Assembly (NCBI RefSeq): GCF_007846095.1
Contig: NZ_VOEI01000004.1
Coordinates: 372,001 to 436,000, forward strand
DNA length: 64,000 nucleotides
Source of the DNA: Mucilaginibacter achroorhodeus
Lineage (GTDB): Bacteria; Bacteroidota; Bacteroidia; Sphingobacteriales; Sphingobacteriaceae
Direction of reading: 5' to 3'
The position numbers and the translations under genes were made by a program. Below are positions 17,208 to 25,435 of this stretch, piece by piece (the stretch's first letter is position 1; each line of letters opens with the position of its first letter). A model generated the notes under the pieces. The model was not told the DNA's origin, made no database searches, and saw only the letters and a program-made list of their open reading frames with translations.

Positions 17208-18476
17208 TTAAAAGCTGATGTAAGGCAACAGCAATAACACGGCTATCAGCGGTATCAGCATTACAAATACACCATACTTTAAAAATTGCATAGCAGTAAC
17301 GTTGATGTTTTCACGTCTTAAGGCGTTAAGCCATAAAATGGTTGCAAGCGAACCGGTTACAGATAAGTTTGGTCCAAGGTCGATGCCTATCAGTATCGCC
17401 TTGCGGATCAGATCTGATATATGAGACATCTGCGAGATCTCACCGGCAATTAAACCGGCAGGCAGGTTATTCACCAAATTACAGGCTACGGCTAAACCAC
17501 TACCTGTTAAAAAGGATGCAGTTTTATCGTGCCCGGCGGCATTGCCAAACATCGCGTTAGCAAGCATATGTGTTACACCTGTTTGCGTAAGTGCTTCTAC
17601 TATAACAAAAAGCCCTGCAACCAACGCCAGCACACCCCATGAAACCTGTTTCAAAAAAACACCCATTGATTTTTTTGAAGTAATGCTGATGAGGACGGTA
17701 CATAGCAAACCGGTTATAAAGGTTGGCCAGCCTAATTGAATATCAAGCGCAGAGCAGGTTAATAAAACCACAATGGTTAATATAATGCCGTAAAGTGCGA
17801 GCTTACCTGTTTTGCTAAGCACAGGCTGGGGAAGGTCAGATTCAAAAGTTTCTTTCAATGATTTAGCCTGCAGCCTCTTAAGTGCCACGTAAGTAAGCAC
17901 AATAACTACGATTGACGGCAGTAAGAAATGCCCCAGCCAGGTTAATAGCGACGGCAGTTCTTTTTGATAGATAACCAGGTTGGCAGGATTCGATATTGGA
18001 AGCAGGAAAGACGCTGCATTTGCAACAAAGGCGCAAATAAGCAAATAGGGCAGGTTATTTTTAACACCGGCAGCCTGGCACGATGCAATAACCGCCGGGG
18101 TTAGCACAACTGCAGTGGCATCGTTGGAGAGTAAAGCGGTAACAACCGTACCGGCTAAAAATATAAGCAGGAACAGTCGCTCAGCGGATCCGCGTGAGGC
18201 CCTTACCGTATAAGAAGCTATCCAGTCGAAAAGTTTTTCTTCACGGGCGGCTTCAGACAAGAGCATCATCCCGCTTAGGAAAAGATAAACGTCAGTGCCT
18301 TTGCCAACGCCTGTTGTTACGGTTTTAAACGAGATCAAACCGGTGATAAACAATATCAAAGCGCCGGCTACTGCCCAAACCGCTTCCGGAAGTTTAAAAG
18401 GCCTGATGATAACGCCGGCAATTGCAACTATTGAAATTGCCCAAATGATGTAATGGTTCATGTTTATGAAATACAA
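17208..18476 (-). CDS. ArsB/NhaD-type ion transporter
   Basis: A 422-residue membrane protein of the ion transporter (ArsB/NhaD) superfamily with about eleven helices. Recognisable segments are TALLSNDATAVVLTPAVIA, where ArsB proteins keep the conserved acidic Asp, and NLVNNLPAGLIAGE. Arsenite efflux is the usual role, though other anions or Na+/H+ exchange occur in the superfamily. No arsR or arsC is nearby, so arsenic specificity is uncertain. Its start overlaps the upstream MFS gene by 13 bases, implying co-transcription. MNHYIIW, five codons in, is an alternative start. Confidence 0.8.
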   Translation of the reverse strand: MYFINMNHYIIWAISIVAIAGVIIRPFKLPEAVWAVAGALILFITGLISFKTVTTGVGKGTDVYLFLSGMMLLSEAAREEKLFDWIASYTVRASRGSAERLFLLIFLAGTVVTALLSNDATAVVLTPAVIASCQAAGVKNNLPYLLICAFVANAASFLLPISNPANLVIYQKELPSLLTWLGHFLLPSIVVIVLTYVALKRLQAKSLKETFESDLPQPVLSKTGKLALYGIILTIVVLLTCSALDIQLGWPTFITGLLCTVLISITSKKSMGVFLKQVSWGVLALVAGLFVIVEALTQTGVTHMLANAMFGNAAGHDKTASFLTGSGLAVACNLVNNLPAGLIAGEISQMSHISDLIRKAILIGIDLGPNLSVTGSLATILWLNALRRENINVTAMQFLKYGVFVMLIPLIAVLLLLPYISF

Positions 18477-19708
18477 TCGTTATCACAAGCTTTACGCAAT
18501 TGTGTGCGGTAAGCCAACCAAATAACTATCGAAACTACGGCAAACATGCCCAATATCATAAACGCCGGTTTAAAGCCTGTTTCCTGGGCCAGCCACCCGC
18601 CAATAGCCGGGCTTAGTGCCGCTCCTACACCCTGCACCGTCATCACTGCGCCCTGGCCAACGTTTATACGCCCGGTGCCATTGAGTATGCGCGCCACCAG
18701 GCCGGGGACGGCAACACTTTGTAAACCGGCCCCAATACCATCAAGCATTTGAACAGGGTAAAGCCCGATATGATAATTAAGGTAGGATGCTATCAGTCCC
18801 CTGACGGGCAATGCCAGGAAGGACAGAAATATTACCAGCCAGTAGCCTTGTTTATCAGCCATTTTCATGGCAACAATTGATGCGCCTATCATTACCAGTT
18901 GCGCTATCACAATGGTCATGGCCACAAACATAGAGGCATTGCCGTTATTCTGGCTTGCCGCCCCCAAGCCGTATAAGGGCAGCATAGCACCATTACCAAG
19001 GTGGAAACAGGCCAATGCCGCGGCAAGTAATAACAGTGGTTTGCATTCAAACAACGCTTTAAACTGGCTTGCTTTATCACCCTCGTCGCCATTTTTTATG
19101 CCACGTGCGGCGCGGTCATCAATGGACTTAGATGGGATGGTGCACACGATAATTATGGACATTACACCAAAAGCAGCCGATAGGTAGAAGATGGCATGCA
19201 TCCCATAAAGCATTCCCAATAAACCTGATAAACCTGCTCCAACCATGTTACCGGCATGGTTCCAGGCCTGGTTACGGCCATTTTGCCGGTTAAAGCCTTT
19301 TTGTTTTACAATGCCCAAAGTTATGGCCATTACAGCCGGTACTATTGCGGCACCTGCAATGGCTGTTGCAACCTGCGATAGGCCTACTATCCAGAAATCC
19401 TGCGATAGCAGTATGACTGCCGATGCCAGCACCGTACATACGCCGGGAATAATAACGTAGAGCTTTTTCTTCTTAGTCTGATCGATAAGAGCACCCGCAG
19501 GGATGGTAACCAGCACACCGGCTATGCCGCCGAGGCTCATTACGGTGCCTATGGCCCCGCTTTTCCATTGGTGTGCAAGCAGGAAAATACCCAAAAATGG
19601 GCCTATCCCGGCCTGCATATCGGCCATAAAAAAATTGAGCGCCTCTAATAATGCGCCAACGTTGGTTTTTTTAGCGCGTGTGGGGTTATGAACGGCTACT
19701 GATGACAT
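18464..19708 (-). CDS. MFS transporter
   Basis: A major facilitator of 414 residues from ATG 19708. It has twelve predicted helices, the motif-A-like loop GALIDQTKKKKLY between helices 2 and 3, and GAGLSGLLG near helix 5. The substrate is unknown; it looks like a drug- or metabolite-efflux-type MFS. An in-frame TTG at 19729 is less likely. It is the first gene of a two-gene unit with the ArsB-like transporter. About 90 bases upstream of the start sits a structured RNA that ends in an intrinsic terminator on the same strand, so expression may depend on read-through. Confidence 0.82.
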   Translation of the reverse strand: MSSVAVHNPTRAKKTNVGALLEALNFFMADMQAGIGPFLGIFLLAHQWKSGAIGTVMSLGGIAGVLVTIPAGALIDQTKKKKLYVIIPGVCTVLASAVILLSQDFWIVGLSQVATAIAGAAIVPAVMAITLGIVKQKGFNRQNGRNQAWNHAGNMVGAGLSGLLGMLYGMHAIFYLSAAFGVMSIIIVCTIPSKSIDDRAARGIKNGDEGDKASQFKALFECKPLLLLAAALACFHLGNGAMLPLYGLGAASQNNGNASMFVAMTIVIAQLVMIGASIVAMKMADKQGYWLVIFLSFLALPVRGLIASYLNYHIGLYPVQMLDGIGAGLQSVAVPGLVARILNGTGRINVGQGAVMTVQGVGAALSPAIGGWLAQETGFKPAFMILGMFAVVSIVIWLAYRTQLRKACDNDCIS

Positions 19709-19797
19709 ACTGTGATCTTTAAAAACCAAATAACCGTCAGAGTAACATAAAAGTTGCAGAAATTTGAAATATAGCTATTAGCTATTAAATTCTGCAT

Positions 19798-19829
19798 AAA
19801 AAGGGCAGATGTGAACGTCACACCTGCCC
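19798..19829 (-). terminator. Intrinsic terminator at the end of a structured RNA
   Basis: On the minus strand GGGCAG-G-TGTGA pairs with TCACA-T-CTGCCC around a three-base loop (19803-19829), with one mismatch, followed directly by TTTTT. The plus strand has no T-tract after the hairpin, so it serves leftward transcription toward the MFS gene. Confidence 0.7.
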
Positions 19830-19995
19830 GGGATGTTATAGTAGTGAGGGGTATACACCAGACAAACTTTCGTTTATCATCAGCAAAAATAGAGCGGTTA
19901 ATACCGTTAGAACAGGGTATTCGCCGGAGAGCTTATGACGAACGACAGAATCCACACCTTGGCCGACGAGTTCTCCACCAACTATTGCGGTACAT
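19798..19995 (-). ncRNA. Candidate structured RNA (leader regulator or sRNA) upstream of the transporter pair
   Basis: This gap of about 290 bases has no credible gene but folds well on the minus strand. AUGUACC (19995-19989) can pair with GGUGUAU (19859-19853). Just inside it is a 7-bp hairpin, GAUAAAC-GAAA-GUUUGUC (19878-19861), with a GNRA tetraloop. A further hairpin pairs AAUACC with GGUAUU (19921-19900). The RNA ends in a strong intrinsic terminator. TACAATTG at 20009-20002, one base off the -7 consensus, would start it near 19995. No known riboswitch core was recognised by eye. A metabolite- or ion-sensing leader for the MFS/ArsB-like genes and a free regulatory RNA of about 200 nt are both possible. 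Confidence 0.5.
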
Positions 19996-20019
19996 TGTAT
20001 ACAATTGTATTTTAGCCTG

Positions 20020-20736
20020 ATGGAACAAACGCTGAACTGCCTGGTGGTAGATGATGATAAAGAAGTAAACGCCTACGTATGTGATATGGTAAGGCAAACA
20101 GCTTTCCTGCATCTGGCCGGCAGTTTTTACAGCGCAGATGAAGCTTTGCCTACCCTAAGCAATGGTGGTATTGGTCTACTTATTTTAGATATCAATCTGC
20201 CGGGTATTGATGGCGTTACCTTTGCCGGTATGCTCAAGAACGGCAGTGCAGGCACTACTCCAAAAGTGATATTGATAAGCGGCTCTAAGGAATATGCAGT
20301 AGACGGCTACAAGGTTGATGCGATCGATTACTTGGTAAAGCCGTTCCAATACCAGGATTTCTACAAGGCCGCTGCCAAAGCATTATCAGTTTCCAAATCA
20401 GTTAAACCTGCCGAAGCGTTAACCGACCACCTTTTCTTAAAAGTTGAGCATGCCCTGGTAAGAGTGGGTATTGCAGATATACTTTACGTGGAAAGTTTTA
20501 AAGATTATATTAAAGTTTTCACTACAACCGGGATGGTCACTGCTTTATCCACCCTTAAATCCATCGAAGATAAATTGACGCCGCACGGATTTATCCGTAT
20601 CCACCGCTCGTTTATCATCAATCCTGCAAAGGTAGAGTCTATACAGCACATGACAGTTAAGATCGGGAAAACAACTATACCGGTTACCGAGCAATACCGT
20701 GATGCTTTCCGCAAGCATTTTGAAGAATGGCTTTAA
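20020..20736 (+). CDS. LytTR-family response regulator
   Basis: A 238-residue regulator from ATG 20020. It has an N-terminal receiver with D11-D13 and phospho-acceptor D57 (LILDINLPG), the Ser of LISGSK and the Lys of LVKPFQ. The C-terminal LytTR DNA-binding domain carries ILYVESFKDYIKVFT and HGFIRIHRSFIINPAKV. These regulators usually pair with 5-8TM histidine kinases, which are not adjacent. An in-frame TTG at 20005 is rejected because it falls in the opposing promoter region and the receiver starts right after the ATG. The divergent structured RNA begins only about 25 bases away, so the two could share control. Confidence 0.9.
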   Translation: MEQTLNCLVVDDDKEVNAYVCDMVRQTAFLHLAGSFYSADEALPTLSNGGIGLLILDINLPGIDGVTFAGMLKNGSAGTTPKVILISGSKEYAVDGYKVDAIDYLVKPFQYQDFYKAAAKALSVSKSVKPAEALTDHLFLKVEHALVRVGIADILYVESFKDYIKVFTTTGMVTALSTLKSIEDKLTPHGFIRIHRSFIINPAKVESIQHMTVKIGKTTIPVTEQYRDAFRKHFEEWL

Positions 20737-20841
20737 CGTTTTCGGGGTGTATTTCGTCGTTCATGCTTGGGTTTCCGTCGAACAGGTTTTGTTAATTTTT
20801 CCCGCTGATGTTCATTTGAGTAAATTTTAAAATGAACAACT

Positions 20842-21297
20842 ATGAAAAAGATTATTACTGCAACTTTAGCAATGGTGTTTTCTGTAGCCTGTTATGCCGG
20901 TAACGGTGAACTTTATGCTAAAAACGATTCGGCTAAGCTTAATCAGCAGATACTTAAATTAAACAAAAAGCTTACAGACCTTCAGCAGGAACTTGCTAAG
21001 ATACAAGAGCGACTACCTGAAGAACAGGCAGCAGCCGAGGAAGCTTCTGAGAAATCTAACAAGGCTCAGGAGAAAAACCGCAAAGCAGCCGTGTACGCAG
21101 TTGGTGGTGATGCCGGCGATGCAAAAAAGGCTGCCAAAGCCGCTAAAAAAGCTGCCAACGAAACCAGTGATGCAGAAGATGCGGCTGAAAAGGTAGAGAA
21201 AGATCAGAAAAAAATAAAAGACCTTACCGAGGATATCGAAAAGTTAAAAGCCAAGCTGGATGAGGCACAGAAAAGCACAGATGCAAACCTTAATTAG
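20842..21297 (+). CDS. Secreted coiled-coil protein, function unknown
   Basis: A 151-residue protein with a signal peptide (1-19, ending CYAG) and then an almost entirely helical Ala/Lys/Glu-rich body. Heptad-like repeats span about 31-75 and 110-145, separated by a short Gly-containing hinge (VGGDAGD near residue 92). The shape suggests a periplasmic antiparallel coiled coil, perhaps lipoprotein-free and soluble. It lies between a response regulator and a histidine kinase in the same direction (28 bases before the kinase) and could be a periplasmic partner of that kinase, but nothing proves it. Confidence 0.78.
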   Translation: MKKIITATLAMVFSVACYAGNGELYAKNDSAKLNQQILKLNKKLTDLQQELAKIQERLPEEQAAAEEASEKSNKAQEKNRKAAVYAVGGDAGDAKKAAKAAKKAANETSDAEDAAEKVEKDQKKIKDLTEDIEKLKAKLDEAQKSTDANLN

Positions 21298-21325
21298 GTT
21301 ATGCCTGTTGTAATGCCATCTAAAC

Positions 21326-22978
21326 ATGGCAACAACACGTGGTAACATCGGCGGCTTAATAAACCGTGTGGTATTTATATTCTTACTGTTCAGCTTAATT
21401 GTTACGGTTGGCTCACTTATTTTGCGCCATACCATAACAGTTAAGCTGGATAGTTTAAGCGCACAGCTAAAACAGCCTTCTTCAAACTCCCGGATAAGTG
21501 CTCTATTGCTTGATCTCGACCTGGCGGAGAACAGCTTTCAAAAGGCCAGCAGTACCGGTGACGTTGGTCAGCTGCAGGATTATCACAACAAAACAACTGC
21601 TATCTTCAAAGAGATATCTGCCATAATTGATAGGTATCAAAAAGGCCAAAAAACAGATCTGCCGCAAAGTAGTATGCGGTTAGCCAAGATACTGCAGGAT
21701 AAGATGCAGTTAACAGCGCAGGTTTTTGAGCTGCGCAAAAGTTTTGATTCACTGGTTAAGGTAACTACCGTAGATAAATTACGCGGTAAACCTGTTGTAA
21801 TTGCCCGCACCCGTACCAAAGAAAGTAAAATTGATTCAATTGTTTCTACACGCAAGGAAACCACTAACAAAAGCCTTTTAAAACGATTAAGAGAGGCGTT
21901 TCAGCCTACGCAATCTGTTAAAGTTATCACACTTAAGCAAAAATCAAATACTACAACCAGTGTTGCAGGTAAGGATGCAAGCGGATTACTTACCGAGTTG
22001 AGTTCACAATACGGTCGCATTGCGCAGTCAGCCCAGGCATTGGTGTTAGCTAACCTGAACCTGTTGACAGGTTTAAGGCATTTGATAACCCAACTGGATG
22101 ATATTGACCGGATGGCTTATCAGCAAAATCGCGAGGTTACGTTAAAGGCTTATTCATCTGCTGCCCGCGATCTAAATACCTTTTCGGGCGTGGCAACTGT
22201 TGCCATGCTTGTATTTATTTTTATGCTTTTCATCTACGTGCGTCGTGCTGCCTGGGCAGAACGCCGGTTGTTGGTTGAAAGCAAGAGGGCCGTAAAGCTG
22301 GCCAGCCAAAAATCGGAGATATTGGCTATCATGAGCCACGAGATCCGGAATAAGCTTATGGCTATAAACGGCAGCGTTTTCACGCTTAAACGTACAGAGC
22401 TAACTACGCAGCAGGAGCAGCGGATCAATAACATTAACCTGGCATCAGGCTTAATTTTAGAAACGGTTAACAACGTGCTGGATGTAAGCAAGCTGGAGCA
22501 GGGCTATGCACAAACCCGTAAAAGCGGCCCTTTTGTACCCGGTGATGCTATTGCCGATGCGGTTGATGCCATGCGCTTTATGGCAGAAAACAAAGGACTC
22601 CAACTTTCTTTTAACCAGCAAGATGGTGTGTTTGCAACCGTTAACGGTGATGGTTTTAAATTGAAACAGGTGATGCTGAACCTGCTTAGTAACGCCTTAA
22701 AGTATACTGAAAAAGGAGGCATTACAGTTAATAGCCAATTAACTGAAGAGCTTGTCTTAAAAGTAGAAGTAAAAGACACCGGGGCAGGCATCCCGCAGGA
22801 GGAGCAGGCAAAATTATTTACACCTTATTACCAGGCTGCGGGCCACAAACCAGGCACCGGCCTTGGCTTGTACCTCTGTCGGGAAATGATTCGTAACCAA
22901 GGCGGCGAGATCAGTCTCGCCAGCACTTATGGGGAGGGAACGACGATAAGCTTTTCGATACCGTATCAGAGAGATTGA
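21326..22978 (+). CDS. Membrane sensor histidine kinase
   Basis: A 550-residue kinase with membrane helix 1 at about 12-32, a long periplasmic helical sensor region (about 33-288), helix 2 at about 290-311, then HisKA and HATPase domains. The phospho-accepting residue is H338 in MSHEIRNKL, where the usual RTP is RNK. The N box (QVMLNLLSNALKYT), G1 (DTGAGIP) and G2 (GTGLGL) boxes are intact. No sensor family is recognised in the periplasmic part. It is 28 bases after the coiled-coil protein gene and not far from the LytTR regulator at 20020, which may be its partner. Confidence 0.9.
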   Translation: MATTRGNIGGLINRVVFIFLLFSLIVTVGSLILRHTITVKLDSLSAQLKQPSSNSRISALLLDLDLAENSFQKASSTGDVGQLQDYHNKTTAIFKEISAIIDRYQKGQKTDLPQSSMRLAKILQDKMQLTAQVFELRKSFDSLVKVTTVDKLRGKPVVIARTRTKESKIDSIVSTRKETTNKSLLKRLREAFQPTQSVKVITLKQKSNTTTSVAGKDASGLLTELSSQYGRIAQSAQALVLANLNLLTGLRHLITQLDDIDRMAYQQNREVTLKAYSSAARDLNTFSGVATVAMLVFIFMLFIYVRRAAWAERRLLVESKRAVKLASQKSEILAIMSHEIRNKLMAINGSVFTLKRTELTTQQEQRINNINLASGLILETVNNVLDVSKLEQGYAQTRKSGPFVPGDAIADAVDAMRFMAENKGLQLSFNQQDGVFATVNGDGFKLKQVMLNLLSNALKYTEKGGITVNSQLTEELVLKVEVKDTGAGIPQEEQAKLFTPYYQAAGHKPGTGLGLYLCREMIRNQGGEISLASTYGEGTTISFSIPYQRD

Positions 22979-22997
22979 AGGATATACATATTTTAGG

Positions 22998-23762
22998 TTA
23001 CTTATTCGCCTCTTCTAATATCTTTTTCACCCGTTCAACACTGGTAAGGTCAAGGCTAAATTCGTCACTCATGCCTTCGCTCATCAGAATATGGTCGTTT
23101 TTGTATTGCATGCCGCCCTGTACTTTAGCACGGGCAGATGAATGCACTTCTGTAATGTTAGTGTAATGCACCAAATCGGCAACGTTGCCTTCAGTCACGC
23201 CGCTGCCGGCCATAATGCTGATGCGGCCCGCTGCCCGCTCAACCAGGTGAGCAATAGTGCTGGCACCTTCCATTGCGGTAGTTTTACCACCGGATGTAAG
23301 GATGCGCTCGCAGCCTATCTCGATTATATCCTCCAGTGCCTTAAAATGATCGTTACACATGTCAAAAGCACGGTGGAAGGTAACGCCCAGTCCCCATTGC
23401 TTGGCAAAGCGTACCAGTTCGGCGCAGCGTTCTTTGTCGATACTGCCATCGGCCTTAAGCATGCCTATCACAACACCATCGCAGCCTGCCTCAACACAAT
23501 TTCGGATATCAGCCTGCATTATCTCGTACTCCAGGTCGTTATATAAAAAATCACCACGGCGGGGCCTTATCAATACATAAAGTTTGATGTGCAGATGTTT
23601 ACGGGCTAAGAGTATTTGCCCGGCAGATGGGGTAGTGCCACCTTCTGCAAGGTTTTCACAAAGTTCCACGCGTATAGCGCCGCCATCCTGTGCGGCAATT
23701 GCCGATTGCGCTGAGTTGGCACATACTTCAAGATTAACTTTGTGGGAGTATTCTGTTGTCAT
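22998..23762 (-). CDS. cutC: CutC family protein
   Basis: A 254-residue TIM-barrel protein of the CutC family. Family features include LEVCANSAQSAIAAQDGGAIRVEL at the start (only partly quoted here as LEVCANSAQSA), the RPRRGDF strand, FHRAFD, and ILTSGG. CutC was named for copper tolerance in E. coli, but its biochemical role is still uncertain. Length is normal. It converges on the histidine kinase and is followed downstream on the same strand by nothing; upstream, 67 bases away, is an asparaginase-family hydrolase. Confidence 0.9.
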   Translation of the reverse strand: MTTEYSHKVNLEVCANSAQSAIAAQDGGAIRVELCENLAEGGTTPSAGQILLARKHLHIKLYVLIRPRRGDFLYNDLEYEIMQADIRNCVEAGCDGVVIGMLKADGSIDKERCAELVRFAKQWGLGVTFHRAFDMCNDHFKALEDIIEIGCERILTSGGKTTAMEGASTIAHLVERAAGRISIMAGSGVTEGNVADLVHYTNITEVHSSARAKVQGGMQYKNDHILMSEGMSDEFSLDLTSVERVKKILEEANK

Positions 23763-23829
23763 AAGGTAAAGATGTTGGAGTGGATAAGACGACCATCCAC
23801 CACTGAATCATCAAAAATACAAATTGTAT

Positions 23830-24849
23830 TTACTTGCCGTCTTTATAAAAATATTTTCCGGGGATCAGGGTATCCTGTTTATTACTGTCGCAAACAGCGA
23901 AAGAAAAACCATCCTGCAGGGCATACGCACCATATTCACCCTTTTTGTTTATAGCAAGGAAACCTACCTGGATCTGTTTAGCGATTTCCGGCTTCTTTTT
24001 AATGATACGTTGTACCGCCTCTTTACATGCATCCTCCGGCGAAAGGCCCTGGCGCATTAGTTCAACCACCAAAAAGCTGCCCACATTACGGATAACTTCC
24101 TCGCCAACGCCCGTAGACGTGGCACCGCCAACTTCGTTATCTATATATAAACCCGCACCAATGATTGGGCTGTCGCCAACCCGGCCATGCATTTTAAACG
24201 CCATGCCGCTTGTAGTACATGCACCACCAATGTTGCCTTTTGCATCAAGCGCGAGCATACCAATAGTATCATGATTGTACTTGCTGCCCTGGCGGCTTTG
24301 CTGGTTCTCAATATTCATCACCGGCGAATATTTTGCAGTTTTAAGCCATTTTTTCCAGGCTGCGCGAGACTCGGGCGTTAATAATTTTTCGGGTTTAATG
24401 CCTTGCTCAATGGCAAACTGGCGCGCGCCATCGCCCACCAACATCACGTGCGGCGTTTTATCCATCACCAACCGAGCTACAGAAATAGGGTGCGCAATGT
24501 CTTCCATCGCGGCAACAGAACCGCAGTTACCGTTCTCGTCCATAATACAGGCATCAAGGGTTACAAAACCGTCACGGTCCGGGTAACCGGCGCGGCCAAC
24601 GGTATGGTTTTTCATATCGGCTTCAGGGATGCGAACGCCTGCCTCAACCGCGTCTACGGCGCGGCCGCCTTTTTCTAATACTTTCCACGCCGCTTTGTTA
24701 GCTGCAATACCAAAATCCCACGTAGAAATTACAATGGGAAACTTGTTCTCTGCTGTTGTGTATAAATTTTTAGCAATTGCTGATCTGGAAATAGCAGCCA
24801 CAGAAGCAGTTGCTGCAGAAAGTTTTAAGAATTTACGGCGATTATACAT
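23830..24849 (-). CDS. N4-(beta-N-acetylglucosaminyl)-L-asparaginase family hydrolase, exported
   Basis: A 339-residue N-terminal-nucleophile hydrolase of the aspartylglucosaminidase/isoaspartyl peptidase family. Members cut the GlcNAc-Asn bond of glycopeptides or isoaspartyl/asparagine amides after self-cleavage. The nucleophile Thr is in YNHDTIGML, where autoproteolysis occurs before Thr, and the substrate-binding GRVGDSPIIGAG follows. The start MYNRRKFLKLSAA is a Tat signal, so it acts in the periplasm. Such enzymes often accompany N-glycan breakdown, in line with the GH92 mannosidase at 6.2 kb. An 8-bp inverted repeat lies over its promoter region. Confidence 0.9.
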   Translation of the reverse strand: MYNRRKFLKLSAATASVAAISRSAIAKNLYTTAENKFPIVISTWDFGIAANKAAWKVLEKGGRAVDAVEAGVRIPEADMKNHTVGRAGYPDRDGFVTLDACIMDENGNCGSVAAMEDIAHPISVARLVMDKTPHVMLVGDGARQFAIEQGIKPEKLLTPESRAAWKKWLKTAKYSPVMNIENQQSRQGSKYNHDTIGMLALDAKGNIGGACTTSGMAFKMHGRVGDSPIIGAGLYIDNEVGGATSTGVGEEVIRNVGSFLVVELMRQGLSPEDACKEAVQRIIKKKPEIAKQIQVGFLAINKKGEYGAYALQDGFSFAVCDSNKQDTLIPGKYFYKDGK

Positions 24850-24885
24850 AGGTTAAATATAGCAATCCTAAACACAGGGTACATA

Positions 24886-24905
24886 ATGTATCAGGTTTGA
24901 TACAT
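24886..24905. promoter_or_regulatory. Perfect 8-bp inverted repeat, operator candidate
   Basis: The sequence is ATGTATCA-GGTT-TGATACAT. It lies upstream of a minus-strand -7-like box TATATTTA at 24861-24854, centred about 34 bases from it, where an activator or repressor could contact polymerase at the asparaginase promoter. The DUF2007 gene ends 45 bases away in the same direction. No regulator is assigned. Confidence 0.45.
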
Positions 24906-24949
24906 GAAATTTAACTCGCAATAACGCCGAAAATAAAAGCGGATAACTA

Positions 24950-25384
24950 TTAGTCAAATTCGCGTTGGCAATTGTAGCAATACCATTCGCTTTTCCCTTT
25001 AAATGATAGCAAACCGGATAGGGTTGAAATCAGGCCCGAAATACCTGTTGTTGTATCATTAGCCAAACGATGTTTAACATTGGTAGAGGCACAATAAGGG
25101 CAGGCAACCGCGTTATCTTCTTCATCTATTTCAACATGGTCCTGCTCATGCAGGTCGCCCTCATCTGCGAGTATGGCCCGGCAGCGCTCCAGATCACGTT
25201 CAAATATTTTAAGTTTTATACCGCCCACTGCCGTATTGTAGAAGGGGTTGGCAGCAATAACGTTCTCATCAGCAATAAAGCAGGGAATGCCGGCATCCTC
25301 TAAGCGCGTACGCACAATATGGGCCAGCATGGGATCGTAGTAGCTTTCAAATGTTATGATATTATCCTCGGTAGATTGTGCCAT
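24950..25384 (-). CDS. DUF2007-like protein with zinc ribbon
   Basis: A 144-residue soluble protein. The N-terminal about 70 residues match DUF2007 (putative signal-transducing protein), with IITFESYYDPMLAHIVRTRL and GIPCFIADEN. The C-terminal part carries two CxxC pairs, CPYC near residue 94 and CYNC near residue 136, that should bind zinc. Between the pairs is a short hydrophobic GLISTLSGLLSF segment that might touch the membrane. No function is established. It is divergent from the WYL regulator with 51 bases between the starts. Confidence 0.8.
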   Translation of the reverse strand: MAQSTEDNIITFESYYDPMLAHIVRTRLEDAGIPCFIADENVIAANPFYNTAVGGIKLKIFERDLERCRAILADEGDLHEQDHVEIDEEDNAVACPYCASTNVKHRLANDTTTGISGLISTLSGLLSFKGKSEWYCYNCQREFD

Positions 25385-25435
25385 AATTAATCAACATTTT
25401 TACTAAGGTACGGTGTTTTTTATTTAATTTGAGGC

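Noticed and set aside
19798..19995. Retron or group II intron interpretation of the structured RNA
   Set aside because: No reverse transcriptase gene is anywhere near, and the terminator architecture fits a leader or sRNA better.
19741..20019. 6S RNA identity for the structured RNA
   Set aside because: Its length is right, but the long closing rod with a central open bubble was not seen; the RNA ends in a separate terminator hairpin.
19811..20020. Plus-strand 69-codon frame between the MFS gene and the LytTR gene
   Set aside because: It is opposite the structured RNA, has no clear promoter or family, and the hairpins explain the sequence better.
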